NCBI GenBank assembly: GCA_028564705.1
Contig: JAPXFQ010002804.1
Location: 310,001 to 374,000, forward strand
DNA length: 64,000 bases
Direction of reading: 5' to 3'
Origin: Apricaphanius iberus
Lineage: Eukaryota > Chordata > Actinopteri > Cyprinodontiformes > Aphaniidae
Both the position numbers and the translations under genes were made by a program. Within the stretch, counting starts at the first letter, position 1, and each line of letters begins with the position of its first letter. Positions 11,886-20,962 of the stretch are shown here, in pieces. The notes under the pieces were generated by a model. The model searched no databases. It was not told where the DNA came from and worked only from the letters and a program-made list of their open reading frames with translations.

Positions 11886-12910
11886 TGTGCGGACTGAAAC
11901 TGACCTTATACTTTTATGTCCCTAACTCACAGTAACACTACGGGGTGTATGAACTCTGTGTATGAACTCTGTTCGCTTCATGTACGATGAGAGAGCAGTC
12001 ATTCAACCAGACCTTGTAAGGTTGATGAAGAGTGTGCTTAATCAAGGGACAAGTGAAGTGGAGTTCCCAGTATCAGTGTGGTGGGGGTTTTTTTTAATGT
12101 CCTGTTGATTATTACACCATCTCCTCTCAACCACTAAATACAAACACAACCCACATTACAACCTCATCTGACAGTCATTCATTTAGGCAATTTTCCGCTT
12201 TCCATTCATAGTCTACTGAAAGGAAGGTTGGTTATGAGACTCAAATATAGCTCAACTACTAGCAGGAGCTTACTTTGAATGAATGAAAATTTGTATTTAA
12301 GTGTCATTCACAACATATGTCCAGCCAATACAGGCTCAAGGGACACTATTAACAAAAAAGACGTAGCCATACATTCACTAAAATAATATTTTACACAACA
12401 GACTTAAAGATTGTTGTTGTTTTTTGATCAACAGTTAAATTGCCATGAGTGAAAAAGATCGTAACTAATTTATATACAACCCCCAAAAAAAAAGAAGAAA
12501 TATTGAGTAAATGATATATGTTCATTGTAAAATATGTGAGATTTGAGCATTTCTTCGACTTCATCCACATAATTTTATGAAGTCACTGATTCACAGCGGT
12601 TCAGGTACATGGATATGAAATGCTTTGGTTACTGGTATGAAATGGAAGTGGGAGGGTGAACCATAGTGGAAAAAGGGACTGACCTTCAGTCAAAATACTT
12701 TCGCCAAATAATCCTCTGATTGGTTCAAATTCTGACCATTTACCCAATCACCTGTCCATTAAAAAAAGAACCAAATTAATCTACTTGCATTTTCATTGAA
12801 GTTGTGAAGAAAATTATGTTGCATTGAAGACTTCTTTAGGATGTGAGAATCAATCATTTGATGTTTTTAATTATATATATTTTTTACATTTTGCCATGTT
12901 ATTTCATTAT
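11886..12910. other. Intronic stretch without identified features
   Basis: AT-rich. No terminal repeats, domains or exon-like blocks are recognised. Confidence 0.35.
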
Positions 12911-13013
12911 ATTTTAACTAGGGCCGGGACTTTAACGCATTAATTAAGATGAATTAATTACACAAAAATAACGCGTTACATTTTTTTGACGCATTTAAAT
13001 CGCACCTATTTAT

Positions 13014-13215
13014 GCACCGCAGCCTTCCAGCGCTGGTGCGCAGAGAAAGGCGCAGATCCCGTCTCACGTCTGCTAAGCCGCGTGCTGTCGTTCCTCCAGC
13101 AGCTAATGAACAGAAATGTAGCTTTCACTACAGTTAAAACTTATTCTGCAGCTATTTCTTCCTGTCATCAAGGTTTTGGTGACGGAGCGGTCTCATGTAC
13201 TGTCACAGCGTGTTA
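13014..13215 (+). pseudogene. Tyrosine-recombinase N-terminal fragment (DIRS-like)
   Basis: The frame reads AAFQRWCAEKGADPVS, then VLSFLQQLMNRNVAFTTVKTYSAAISSCHQGFGD. This pattern (Trp-Cys, LSFLQ, VKTY-AAIS) is that of the SAM-like core-binding domain of the tyrosine recombinases found in fish DIRS retrotransposons. The catalytic Arg-His-Arg-Tyr domain is missing, and the fragment ends at the insertion point of the next element. It lies inside the hAT termini. Confidence 0.6.
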
Positions 13216-13750
13216 AGCTTGGTTTATGCTTGACGCACTGACCTTACGAAATGACGTAATTTGGCCACATGGAGCCGTGCGGACCACGCGGCCAAATTAC
13301 GTCGTTTCAGCAACCACGCTTTCAGCGCGGCCATCGCGGAGACCCAAATTTCTGACCGCGCAAATTTTGTAACAACTCGGAAAAACATGCCTGAGGTTCG
13401 TAAATACAGACATCTTCATGATTTGGCCGATAGAGATCACTGTGATCAACTGTGTTTTAGTGGACGACTGGACAGTCTCCTTTTTCGTCTTTTTTCCTAA
13501 GTAAACAGCATAAAAGTTCTGCTTTGTTTAGGCGTATGGGTGGCGCAATGTTGTAAACAACAACTTCTACTATGGTGTAGTGTTGTATGCATGCTGTAGA
13601 GCCCTACGCCGCCCCCTACAGTCTTCAAGAATATTGGTTCTCAGCAGGGACAAGCCGCAAAAAGTATAAACGCTACTAGAAGGCGTCTCGGCCGGTTCCA
13701 CACGTCTCATTTCCGCGCGGAATGTACATGCGTCAAGCATAAACCAAGCT
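13216..13750. mobile_element. Harbinger-type MITE A (TSD TTA)
   Basis: The 22-bp ends AGCTTGGTTTATGCTTGACG and its inverted complement are perfect to the eye. TTA flanks both sides (13213-13215 and 13751-13753). A second internal palindrome (ACGTAATTTGGCC / GGCCAAATTACGT, 13254-13303) forms a subterminal hairpin. The interior has no recognisable transposase. The 3-bp duplication points to the PIF-Harbinger superfamily. Confidence 0.75.
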
Positions 13751-13753
13751 TTA

Positions 13754-14544
13754 CTCCTCAATTCCACTACATCCGCTCCGCTCCGCCACGCATGCCGCAG
13801 CAAAACAGATCCCGTTGTAATGAAAAAGAACTATTCCACTCCCGGCCGCCATTGCGCACTCCCGCAAAAAACTTAATTGAATCGAATTTCCGAGCGCCGG
13901 AGCAAGTCCGCAGTAAATCTACACGAATAAAAAAGTACCAGGCAGGATACAGAAAATCCAGATCATCCCATTTTTCAAAATAAATCAGTAAAGACAGACT
14001 TCTTATTTTTTTTAGGACAGAATTTTTCTTTGTATGCATAGCTATAATTATTTAATCTCACTGAAATTTATAAATATATGTTTGCTAAAATAATTGTGTG
14101 TATTTATACATATATTACACACTTTAAAAAAATGTAAACTTTTCAGCTATTTAATTCTGAAATATCAATACCTGTCGCACATCAAAGTAGGTGCGTCGGT
14201 CAACAAATACATCTTCAGATACGGGAGAAACCTTACAACATGGATGAAGAGAAACTCATCGTCGCAGTGGAAAAACATAAAATACTCTATGATACAACTC
14301 ATCCTTTCTATAAAGACACAAAGAGAAAAGATGAAACTTGGGCCGAAATTGCCCAAGTTTTGGCAGTGACTGATAAGTACATTGTTATTGTAATGTGTAC
14401 CCCAATGCGCATGCTTCGTTGAGCACCTCTGGGCTCCGGAGCGGAGCAGAGATGGGGCGCATGCAGTATAATTTAACAACGGCAGAGAACCGCTGTGGTG
14501 TGCGTGGCGGGGCGGAGCGGAGCGGATGTAGTGGAATTGAGGAG
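13754..14544 (+). mobile_element. Harbinger-type element B carrying a MADF exon (TSD TTA)
   Basis: The inverted ends are about 40 bp (CTCCTCAATTCCACTACATC, then CGCTCCGCTCCGCC), flanked by TTA at 13751-13753 and 14545-14547. The left TTA is also the right TTA of element A, so the two stand end to end. An exon encoding a partial MADF domain is on the plus strand (14240-14373). PIF-Harbinger elements encode a Myb/SANT or MADF-like DNA-binding protein as their second gene, which agrees with the duplication type. Confidence 0.7.
14240..14374 (+). pseudogene. MADF (Myb/SANT-like) domain, first exon only
   Basis: The ATG opens MDEEKLIVAVEKH, then ILYDTTHPFYKD, KRKDETWAEIAQVLAV. This is the first half of a MADF domain (helix 1 LI-AVEKH, the LYD-x-x-HP-Y motif, and the W-x-x-IA helix). 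The sequence after it, G|ATAAGT, looks like a GTAAGT splice donor with its invariant G changed to A, so the exon can no longer be spliced in the usual way. The second half of the domain is absent. Confidence 0.65.
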
Positions 14545-14979
14545 TTACGTGGCGCACACGGCTGCACTGCCGCTGCTTCCAGCTATTTCCTCTGGACTCG
14601 ATCCTCCAGAGAATCTCAGAACTCATTCCAGGAGAGGGATTTCATCCTCCACAGCTCTGCATGGAGGGATGATGGTGGTGCGCTGTAGCTTCCTGGTCAT
14701 CACCGTGTTAATTTATCTATTTCTATCTGAGAGACATTTCCGCTTTCTCCATGACTCTGTTATCGGTGTTCTGACAAAATGATTTTTATTTTTTCTGATA
14801 ACTTAAACTTATGTATTCAGTCATTATTCATACAAAAAATCAATGTAAAGAAAATTCTCACTTTTCTCAGGTCAAATATTTATGTGCGATTAAAATGTGA
14901 TTAATTTCGATTAATTAATTACAAAGCCTGCAATTAATTAGATTAAAAATTGTAATCGAGTCCCGGCCCAAATTTTAAC

Positions 14980-15860
14980 AAAATGCTTTTTCAAAGTATA
15001 CAGGTAATCATTTTAAATAAATAGGATTTCAGTATTGATGAACTGATTACTATTGTATTTTTTCTATGTTAAGCCATGGGTTCTTGCTATTTTCTTCTAA
15101 ATGACAACAAAAGAGGCAAGCAGGAAAACTACAAACACTCAGGCTTCTCTATTCCAACTATGCCTGATTTTAAAAAGCGAGTATCCAGTAGCAAATAGAC
15201 TAAAAGAGTAAAGGCACGTCTAAGTAATGATTAAACATCCATATTTTTACATCAAGCATATTTGGTGTCTTTTCGCTATAATGTGTCTGCTCTTTTTTTT
15301 TTCAATCAAAAGATGTAGTGACCAAAAAATTAACTTCACTGTAAAATAGGTCAAATAAAATGACCCTTTAAGATGAGGATAGTCATGGGAAACTATTGTA
15401 CTTTATATAACTGTCATTTGGCTAATATGATCCTATGTCATTTGTTTTCTTTTCTGGGTAAAGCCACGGGGCCAAGCCGTGCTGCATGCTGGGACCTTGT
15501 GTGCACAGTTTACCCTCTGAGCAGTGATAACAGACCAGCCGGCTCCAGAGCCAATGACTATACCACAAAGGGCCTCAGCACTAGGAAGACGCTGCCATCG
15601 ATCTGTGTAGAGACCTTCATCAAGCTCCCCATAGCCCCCTCCAGCAGAGTGAAAATAATCTGTTTGCTACAAAGTGCAGCTGGGGTGAACGCCTCCAATC
15701 ATTTTTCAAAAGGCATCAAAGAGAACATTAAATCTTTCCCATTTTGAAAGGGAACACAGCCGCAAATTTAAGCCCCTTTATGAGAAATTATAACCAAAGC
15801 ACAGAATATTCATTTACACCATGATTCATCTAAATAAATGGGAACTTGAAAATAAAATCC
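14980..15860. other. Intronic stretch without a clear repeat
   Basis: 15450-15760 is less AT-rich and looks non-repetitive. It has a 124-codon open frame (15373-15747) without known similarity. It could be a conserved non-coding block, but this cannot be judged from one genome. Confidence 0.3.
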
Positions 15861-16728
15861 AATGGGAAAGGTTGTTTTTTTTTCAACCTGGACCTTATTT
15901 TTAGTAAATATTATGTTCATTTACTCATCCAGACAAGTTTGGAGCGACTTGGAGTCATTTAGGAGGAGTTTATATCGAGTTGCGGTCAGCGTATATCCAT
16001 ATAATGGGAGTCAATAAGGGCAGGAGATTTGCTGCCTGTAATAAGGCATCATCTGCCCCAAAGCTCTTTCATTTAACCATGTTTTGTTATGAATAGCTAG
16101 TGACATTTCCCTATGAGTTCAGAACATCTCAGAGGTGCTAAAGTATTAACTTCTGAGGGTTTTTACAGGCTTTTGATGCAACCGATTCCAACTTACACTT
16201 ACTGTACCTGGGATTTTATTGATGTCTCAGCCGTCAAGTATTCCAGCTTTAGTCTGCGTGAGTTGCAGAACGGTAGCCAGTGGAACCTCAAGTTAGTCCA
16301 GCTGGTCATTCGGTTAGTGTAATTTGGAAACAGACAAACACAAACCATGTTGATGTCTGCAGTAGCAAGTTATTTCTAATTGATCGCCGTAGAGCACAGA
16401 GTGAAAGTCCTGCTCAGACTACAGCTGGGATGGAGAACGACAGTGACATCATTGAAAATCTCGTGATTGTGAAGTTGGAAGGTTATGGACTCAAAAAGGA
16501 GTCCTGCTAACGTTTAATAACAAAACATGACAGATAATGGCTTATTACAGGTAGTAAATCTGCTGCCCCCATTTACTCCCATTATATGGAAATACGCTGA
16601 TTGCGACTGGATCTAAACTTCTCCTAAACGATTCCAACTAGCTCCAAAGTTGGGTGAGTCTGGGTGAGTAAATGAACGTACTATTTGCTAAAAATAAGGT
16701 CCAGGTTGAAATAACCTGAATTTTCTCT
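15861..16728 (-). mobile_element. Kolobok-like non-autonomous element with THAP exon, copy 1
   Basis: Long inverted ends (about 150 bp) share CAACCTGGACCTTATTTTTAG and, further in, the CCATATAATGGGAGTCAAT block. The right end abuts TTAA (16729-16732), the target site of Kolobok elements. The left equivalent is CCAA, probably mutated. On the minus strand an ATG at 16348 opens 49 codons, MVCVCLFPNYTNRM...RFHWLP...RLKLEYL, the start of a THAP zinc-finger domain. The second zinc Cys is replaced by Tyr. The frame ends in a stop just after a CAG|GTACAG donor-like site. Kolobok transposases carry THAP domains. Confidence 0.65.
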
Positions 16729-16732
16729 TTAA

Positions 16733-17500
16733 ACCAGTAAGCAATGAAAAAATAACTGAGTGAACTGGATAGATGCGTCGAAGTTAAATTAGTGCTGAGG
16801 TGAAAACAAGGAAACCACAACAATCCTATGACTGCCTGGGTTTGGGACCTCCGCTATGAGGTATATGTTTCTCTACCTCTGTCACTGTGTTAGCTAGACA
16901 ACACAAAGTTATGGACGGATTTTGATGAAACTTTCAAGAAATGTCTACAACGGGACCAGGGACAACTGATGAAATGTTAGGCTCGATCCAACGTAAAGCG
17001 TGTATCTATAAAGTTGAATATGTGTCTTTATTATTGATTTTTTTTATTGGTTTAAACAAAAGAAAAACATAGTTGTAAACAAATTTTGAAAATCTGAAAA
17101 CTTAAAAAACAAAGTTTAAGCAAACAAACATATAACCTTACCTCAAATACATAACAAATTAATCACATATGCGAATCTCCCCTCTCTGCTGGAAGAACAC
17201 AGCAACAGCACGAATATGGACGAATGTATCAGTAACAGCCATTTTACTGGAAAAGTACTGAAAGTCAAAATTAGATCACACCGTTGGGGTGTGGTGGGGA
17301 TGAGTGGCCCTGGCGGAGGTCTGCGCTCTCTGAGTGCATTTCTAGTTCCTAAGGTATTTCACCATTGATATTTAATGTACTGGATGTAATGGATTCAGCT
17401 TGACCAAAAAGAACCATAAATAATGAGTAATAATAAATAAGATTTCTAAGTTAATGTTATTTGAACACATAAGCCATCATTATTGTGTTTCTGAAAAGCA
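16733..17500. other. Intronic stretch without identified features
   Basis: AT-rich with homopolymer runs. No domain, inverted ends or target duplication are recognised. Confidence 0.35.
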
Positions 17501-17504
17501 TCTG

Positions 17505-17835
17505 GAGAAAAGCAGCTCTGAGTGTATTGAGGTATTTCTGGGCATTAAATCAATATATGTGAAACTCTTTCTATGCTCTTCTAATATGGAACAAACTTCC
17601 AGAAAACTGCAAAGCTGCTGAAACACTGAGTTCCTTTAAATCAAATATGTTAAGAGCAGCCTTTGAGCAAGAATCTCTGGAACATTGTTAATCCCAGTCT
17701 GGATTGCAACTTCTCATTAATTCTCTTCCTTTTGCCACCGTAATGTATAGTTTCCTTTTATGTTTGTGTATTATGCTATATTTTTTATCATGGAAACAAT
17801 TCGAACGGCCTTGGGGCTAAAGTGTGCAATGCAAA
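17505..17835 (+). pseudogene. Non-LTR retrotransposon C-terminal relic
   Basis: The region carries an LWNKLP-like block followed by a CKAAETLSSFKS-like block, and the same pair is read at 47090-47190. This is the conserved C-terminal tail seen after the reverse transcriptase of several LINE groups. It is frame-broken. Confidence 0.5.
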
Positions 17836-17877
17836 TGGTAATGTACTGAAAGTCAGTAACTTGACATAGCTTATATA

Positions 17878-19481
17878 CAGTGGGGCAAAAAAGTATTTAG
17901 TCAGCCACCGATTGTGTGAGTTCTCCCACTTAAAATGATGACAGAGGTCAGTAATTTTCATCATAGGTACACTTCAACTGTGAGAGAAAGAATGTGAAAA
18001 AAAATCCAGGAATTCACATTGTAGGATTTTTAAAGAATTTATTTGTAAATTATGGTGGAAAATAAGTAGTTGGTCACTTCGAACAATGAAGAATCTCTGG
18101 CTCTCAGAGACCTGTAACTTCTTCTTTAAGAAGCTCTTCTGTCCTCCACTCGTTACCTGTATTGATGGCACCTGTTTGAACTCGTTATCTGTATAAAAGA
18201 CACCTGGCCACAGCCTCAAACAGTCAGACTCCAAACTCCACTATGGCCAAGACCAAAGAGCTTTCGAAGGACACCAGGAAAAGAATTGTAGACCTGCACC
18301 TGACTGGGAAGAGTGAATCTACAATAGGCAAGCAGCTTGGTGTGAAAAAAGCAACTGTGGGAGCAATTATCAGAAAATGGAAGATATACAAGACCACTGA
18401 TAATCTACCTCGATCTGGGGCTCCACGCAAGATCTCATCCCGTGGGGTCAAAATGATCATAAGAACGGTGAGCAAAAATCCCAGAACCCCACGGGGGGAC
18501 CTGGTGAATGACCTGCAGAGAGCTGGGACCAAAGTAACAAAGGTTACCATCAGTAACACACTACAACGACAGGGAATCAAATCCTGCAGTGCCAGACGTG
18601 TCCCCCTGCTTAAGCCAGTGCATGTCCAGGCCCGTCTGAAGTTTGCCAGAGAGCACATGGATGATACAGCAGAGGATTGGGAGAATGTCATGTGGTCAGA
18701 TGAAACCAAAGTAGAACTTTTTGGTATAAACTCAACTCGTCGTGTTTGGAGGAAGAAGAATACTGAGTTGCATCCCAAGAACACCATACCTACTGTGAAG
18801 CATGGGGGTGGAAACATCATGCTTTGGGGCTGTTTTTCTGCTAAGGGGACAGGACGACTGATCCGTGTTAAGGAAAGAATGAATGGGGCCATGTATCGTG
18901 AGATTTTGAGCCAAAACCTCCTTCCATCAGTGAGAGCTTTGAAGATGAAATGTGGCTGGGTCTTCCAACATGATAATGATCCCAAACACACCGCCCGGGC
19001 AACGGAGTGGCTCCATAAGAAGCTTTTGAAAGTCCTGGAGTGGGCTAGCCAGTCTCCAGACCTCAACCCCATAGAAAATCTGTGGAGGGAGTTGAAAGTC
19101 CGTGTTGCTCGGCGACAGCCCCAAAACATCACTGCTCTCGAGAAGATCTGCATGGAGGAATGGGCCAAAATACCAGCTACTGTGTGTGCAAACCTGGTAA
19201 AGACCTATAGTAATCGTTTGACCTCTGTTATTGCCAACAAAGATTATATTACAAAGTATTGAGTTGAATTTTTGTTATTGACCAAATACTTATTTTCCAC
19301 CATAATTTACAAATAAATTCTTTAAAAATCCTACAATGTGAATTCCTGGATTTTTTTTTTTTCACATTCTGTCTGTCACAGTTGAAGTGTACCTATGATG
19401 AAAATTACTGACCTCTGTTATCATTTTAAGTGGGAGAACTTGCAAAATCAGTGGCTGACTAAATACTTTTTTGCCCCACTG
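17878..19481 (+). mobile_element. Full-length Tc1-like transposon (TSD TA)
   Basis: Inverted repeats of about 200 bp (17878-18076 and 19279-19481) start CAGTGGGGCAAAAAAGTATT. They differ at roughly eight positions by eye plus an A-run length. TA flanks both ends (17876-17877 and 19482-19483). It encloses a single uninterrupted transposase frame. The total of 1604 bp is the normal size of a Tc1 element, so this is the most intact transposon in the window. Its plus orientation is opposite to kcnk9. Confidence 0.95.
18243..19262 (+). CDS. Tc1-family DDE transposase, 339 aa, open
   Basis: A cut-and-paste transposase that binds the element's inverted repeats and integrates at TA. The N-terminal paired-like helix-turn-helix region covers residues 5-120 ([29 protein letters not shown]). 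The DDE/D catalytic domain has Asp153 ([12 protein letters not shown]), Asp244 ([10 protein letters not shown]) and Glu278 ([11 protein letters not shown]), plus the Gly-rich box [11 protein letters not shown] at 186-196. The length is one residue under the usual 340. The missing residue lies between Asp244 and Glu278 (DD33E, not the family's DD34E), at ARATEW, where the relative at 57.1 kb encodes TKEW. The frame is intact, but activity is doubtful because of this spacing. The start ATG at 18243 is the family start. Confidence 0.93.
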   Translation: MAKTKELSKDTRKRIVDLHLTGKSESTIGKQLGVKKATVGAIIRKWKIYKTTDNLPRSGAPRKISSRGVKMIIRTVSKNPRTPRGDLVNDLQRAGTKVTKVTISNTLQRQGIKSCSARRVPLLKPVHVQARLKFAREHMDDTAEDWENVMWSDETKVELFGINSTRRVWRKKNTELHPKNTIPTVKHGGGNIMLWGCFSAKGTGRLIRVKERMNGAMYREILSQNLLPSVRALKMKCGWVFQHDNDPKHTARATEWLHKKLLKVLEWASQSPDLNPIENLWRELKVRVARRQPQNITALEKICMEEWAKIPATVCANLVKTYSNRLTSVIANKDYITKY

Positions 19482-19485
19482 TATA

Positions 19486-20258
19486 GTGCACAATACACAT
19501 ATTTCAATAATCAGCTCCCCCCCCCAAAAAAAAAACAATGGGAATTCCTGATGCATAGGGTCACCTAACCATCAGGTTTGGCATAGACCAAAAACAGCAA
19601 TCCTACCGGGAAGCATCAAGCTGGAATTTGTGATCTGGGAACATTTTATCTCACCATCATATGAGCTACAATCCCTGAATTCTACTGTGTTTTGGGAGCA
19701 GTGCAAAACATTTTTGCTTTAAATGATTAGGCATCTCATCTTTTGCATTCGGATCCCCTTTAAGCAGTGGAATAAACTTAATATGTTTAAATCCAAGCAA
19801 AAAAAGACATGACAACTACTGCAGAGAACGCTATAGCATAGAATATGAGCAGAAAGAAACATGACTACATGAGAAAGTGGAATGATTTAAATAAAATTCT
19901 GTGCAGATACTGATGCAGAAACTTTGCTGGGAGCACAATTGGCTGTTAGATCAGTGCTGGTAAAGAATTTCTGCAGGTTTGGTGGGGACAAACCCGTCAT
20001 GATCCGGCGTCCCCGGTTAAAATGATGCCTATGCCTATATCCACTTCAGCAACACTCCTTCAGTTGTATGCCCAGCAGGCAGACTGCTGAGGCTGCCGAA
20101 GAATTTATTCTCTCTGCTGCCTCTCGGGTGAACTGCAGTACTGCAACTTATTTCAGAGAGGCTTTTTTCCACTTTCAAAATTAAAATTGAGATTCGGGGC
20201 TTCGTAGAAAACATCCGAGTCCCAAGCCCAAGTAGCCACCCCCTAACTCCGTCCCTGA
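19486..20258. other. Intronic stretch without identified features
   Basis: Short open frames only. A C-run/A-run lies near 19518-19535. No transposon ends are recognised. Confidence 0.35.
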
Positions 20259-20962
20259 TGGGGAGCCTAAGTCACGCCCTTCTACTTCTGGTCCATGGGT
20301 CCCCTACGGCCAAAGAAAAAATGAATGAGAGTTAATGGAGCGATAAAAGTTATTTTCGATATTTTTATTTAGATTGAACCCATGATGACGGTAAAAACTG
20401 ACTTTCGACCAGCGGCAAAAGTTACTTTAGGTTTTGCGTAAAAACGTTTAGTGGACTACAATTGCAAAAAAAGAAAGAGACAATGGGTCATAGGCTTCAG
20501 GACGAAGAAAGGAGGATTAAACACGGAGAAAACCTCTATAAATCTGATCATTCGGAAAGTAGCAGCTATGCTTGGGGTAAAGCAGTCGGTGGAGTGAGAG
20601 CTAGCATAGAGGAGAAGCTCTACAAGCTCTAGGTGAGTGTTTTAAGTGCTATAGCTAATGCTAGCTAGTGCTAGTTCGCGCTAGCTGCATGACATCATAT
20701 ATGCGACTTCTGACTTCTGATATGTAGGCATTTTAAATACTAATTTTTACAATTACATAAATCCCAAATCACCTGAAAAACACAGTAGAACTGTACATCA
20801 TTAGTTATCATTTAAACTGAGATACAACATATGTGTGATTCAGGACGTAAGACAAAGCGGACCAGAAAATAACTTTTGTCGCTCCTTTCACTTCCTTTCA
20901 TTATATTTTGGGCCAGGGGGATCCATGGGCCAACAGGAAGAGGAGGAGACTTAGGCTCCCCA
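20259..20962 (+). mobile_element. DNA transposon derivative with a 49-codon exon, copy 1
   Basis: The ends TGGGGAGCCTAAGTC and GACTTAGGCTCCCCA are inverted. With the outer AT on each side, a 2-bp AT duplication is possible, as for ISL2EU-type elements, but this is tentative. Inside, ATG 20483 opens 49 codons ending in TAG at 20630-20632, directly followed by GTGAGT, a good splice donor. A second copy lies at 46536-47019 with the same exon length. Confidence 0.6.
20483..20632 (+). pseudogene. Conserved 49-codon transposon first exon, copy 1
   Basis: The frame reads MGHRLQDEERRIKHGENLYK, then VGGVRA and EEKLYKL-stop, with the donor AG|GTGAGT overlapping the stop. The copy at 46561-46710 has the same length with about ten substitutions and no indel. 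The pattern (GENLYKSDHVES, VRAYMEEKLYKL) recalls the region preceding a SWIM-type zinc motif in transposon-encoded proteins. That assignment is a weak inference. Confidence 0.45.

Larger units (their letters stand above)
12919..14971. mobile_element. hAT-type element with 8-bp TSD, host of nested insertions
   Basis: The termini TAGGGCCGGGACT and AGTCCCGGCCCAA are inverted repeats. They are flanked by the identical 8-bp repeat ATTTTAAC (12911-12918 and 14972-14979), the duplication length of hAT transposases. Subterminal DNA is rich in TTAATTAA motifs on both sides. No hAT transposase is present. The interior holds a tyrosine-recombinase fragment (13014-13215) and two Harbinger-type elements (13216-13750 and 13754-14544), so the element proper is about 720 bp. 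Confidence 0.8.

Noticed and set aside
14165..14626. A 153-codon minus frame
   Set aside because: Antisense to the MADF exon and terminal repeat of the Harbinger-type element, with no similarity of its own.
18224..19168. A 314-codon minus-strand frame
   Set aside because: It is the antisense shadow of the Tc1 transposase at 18243-19262, which has full domain support.
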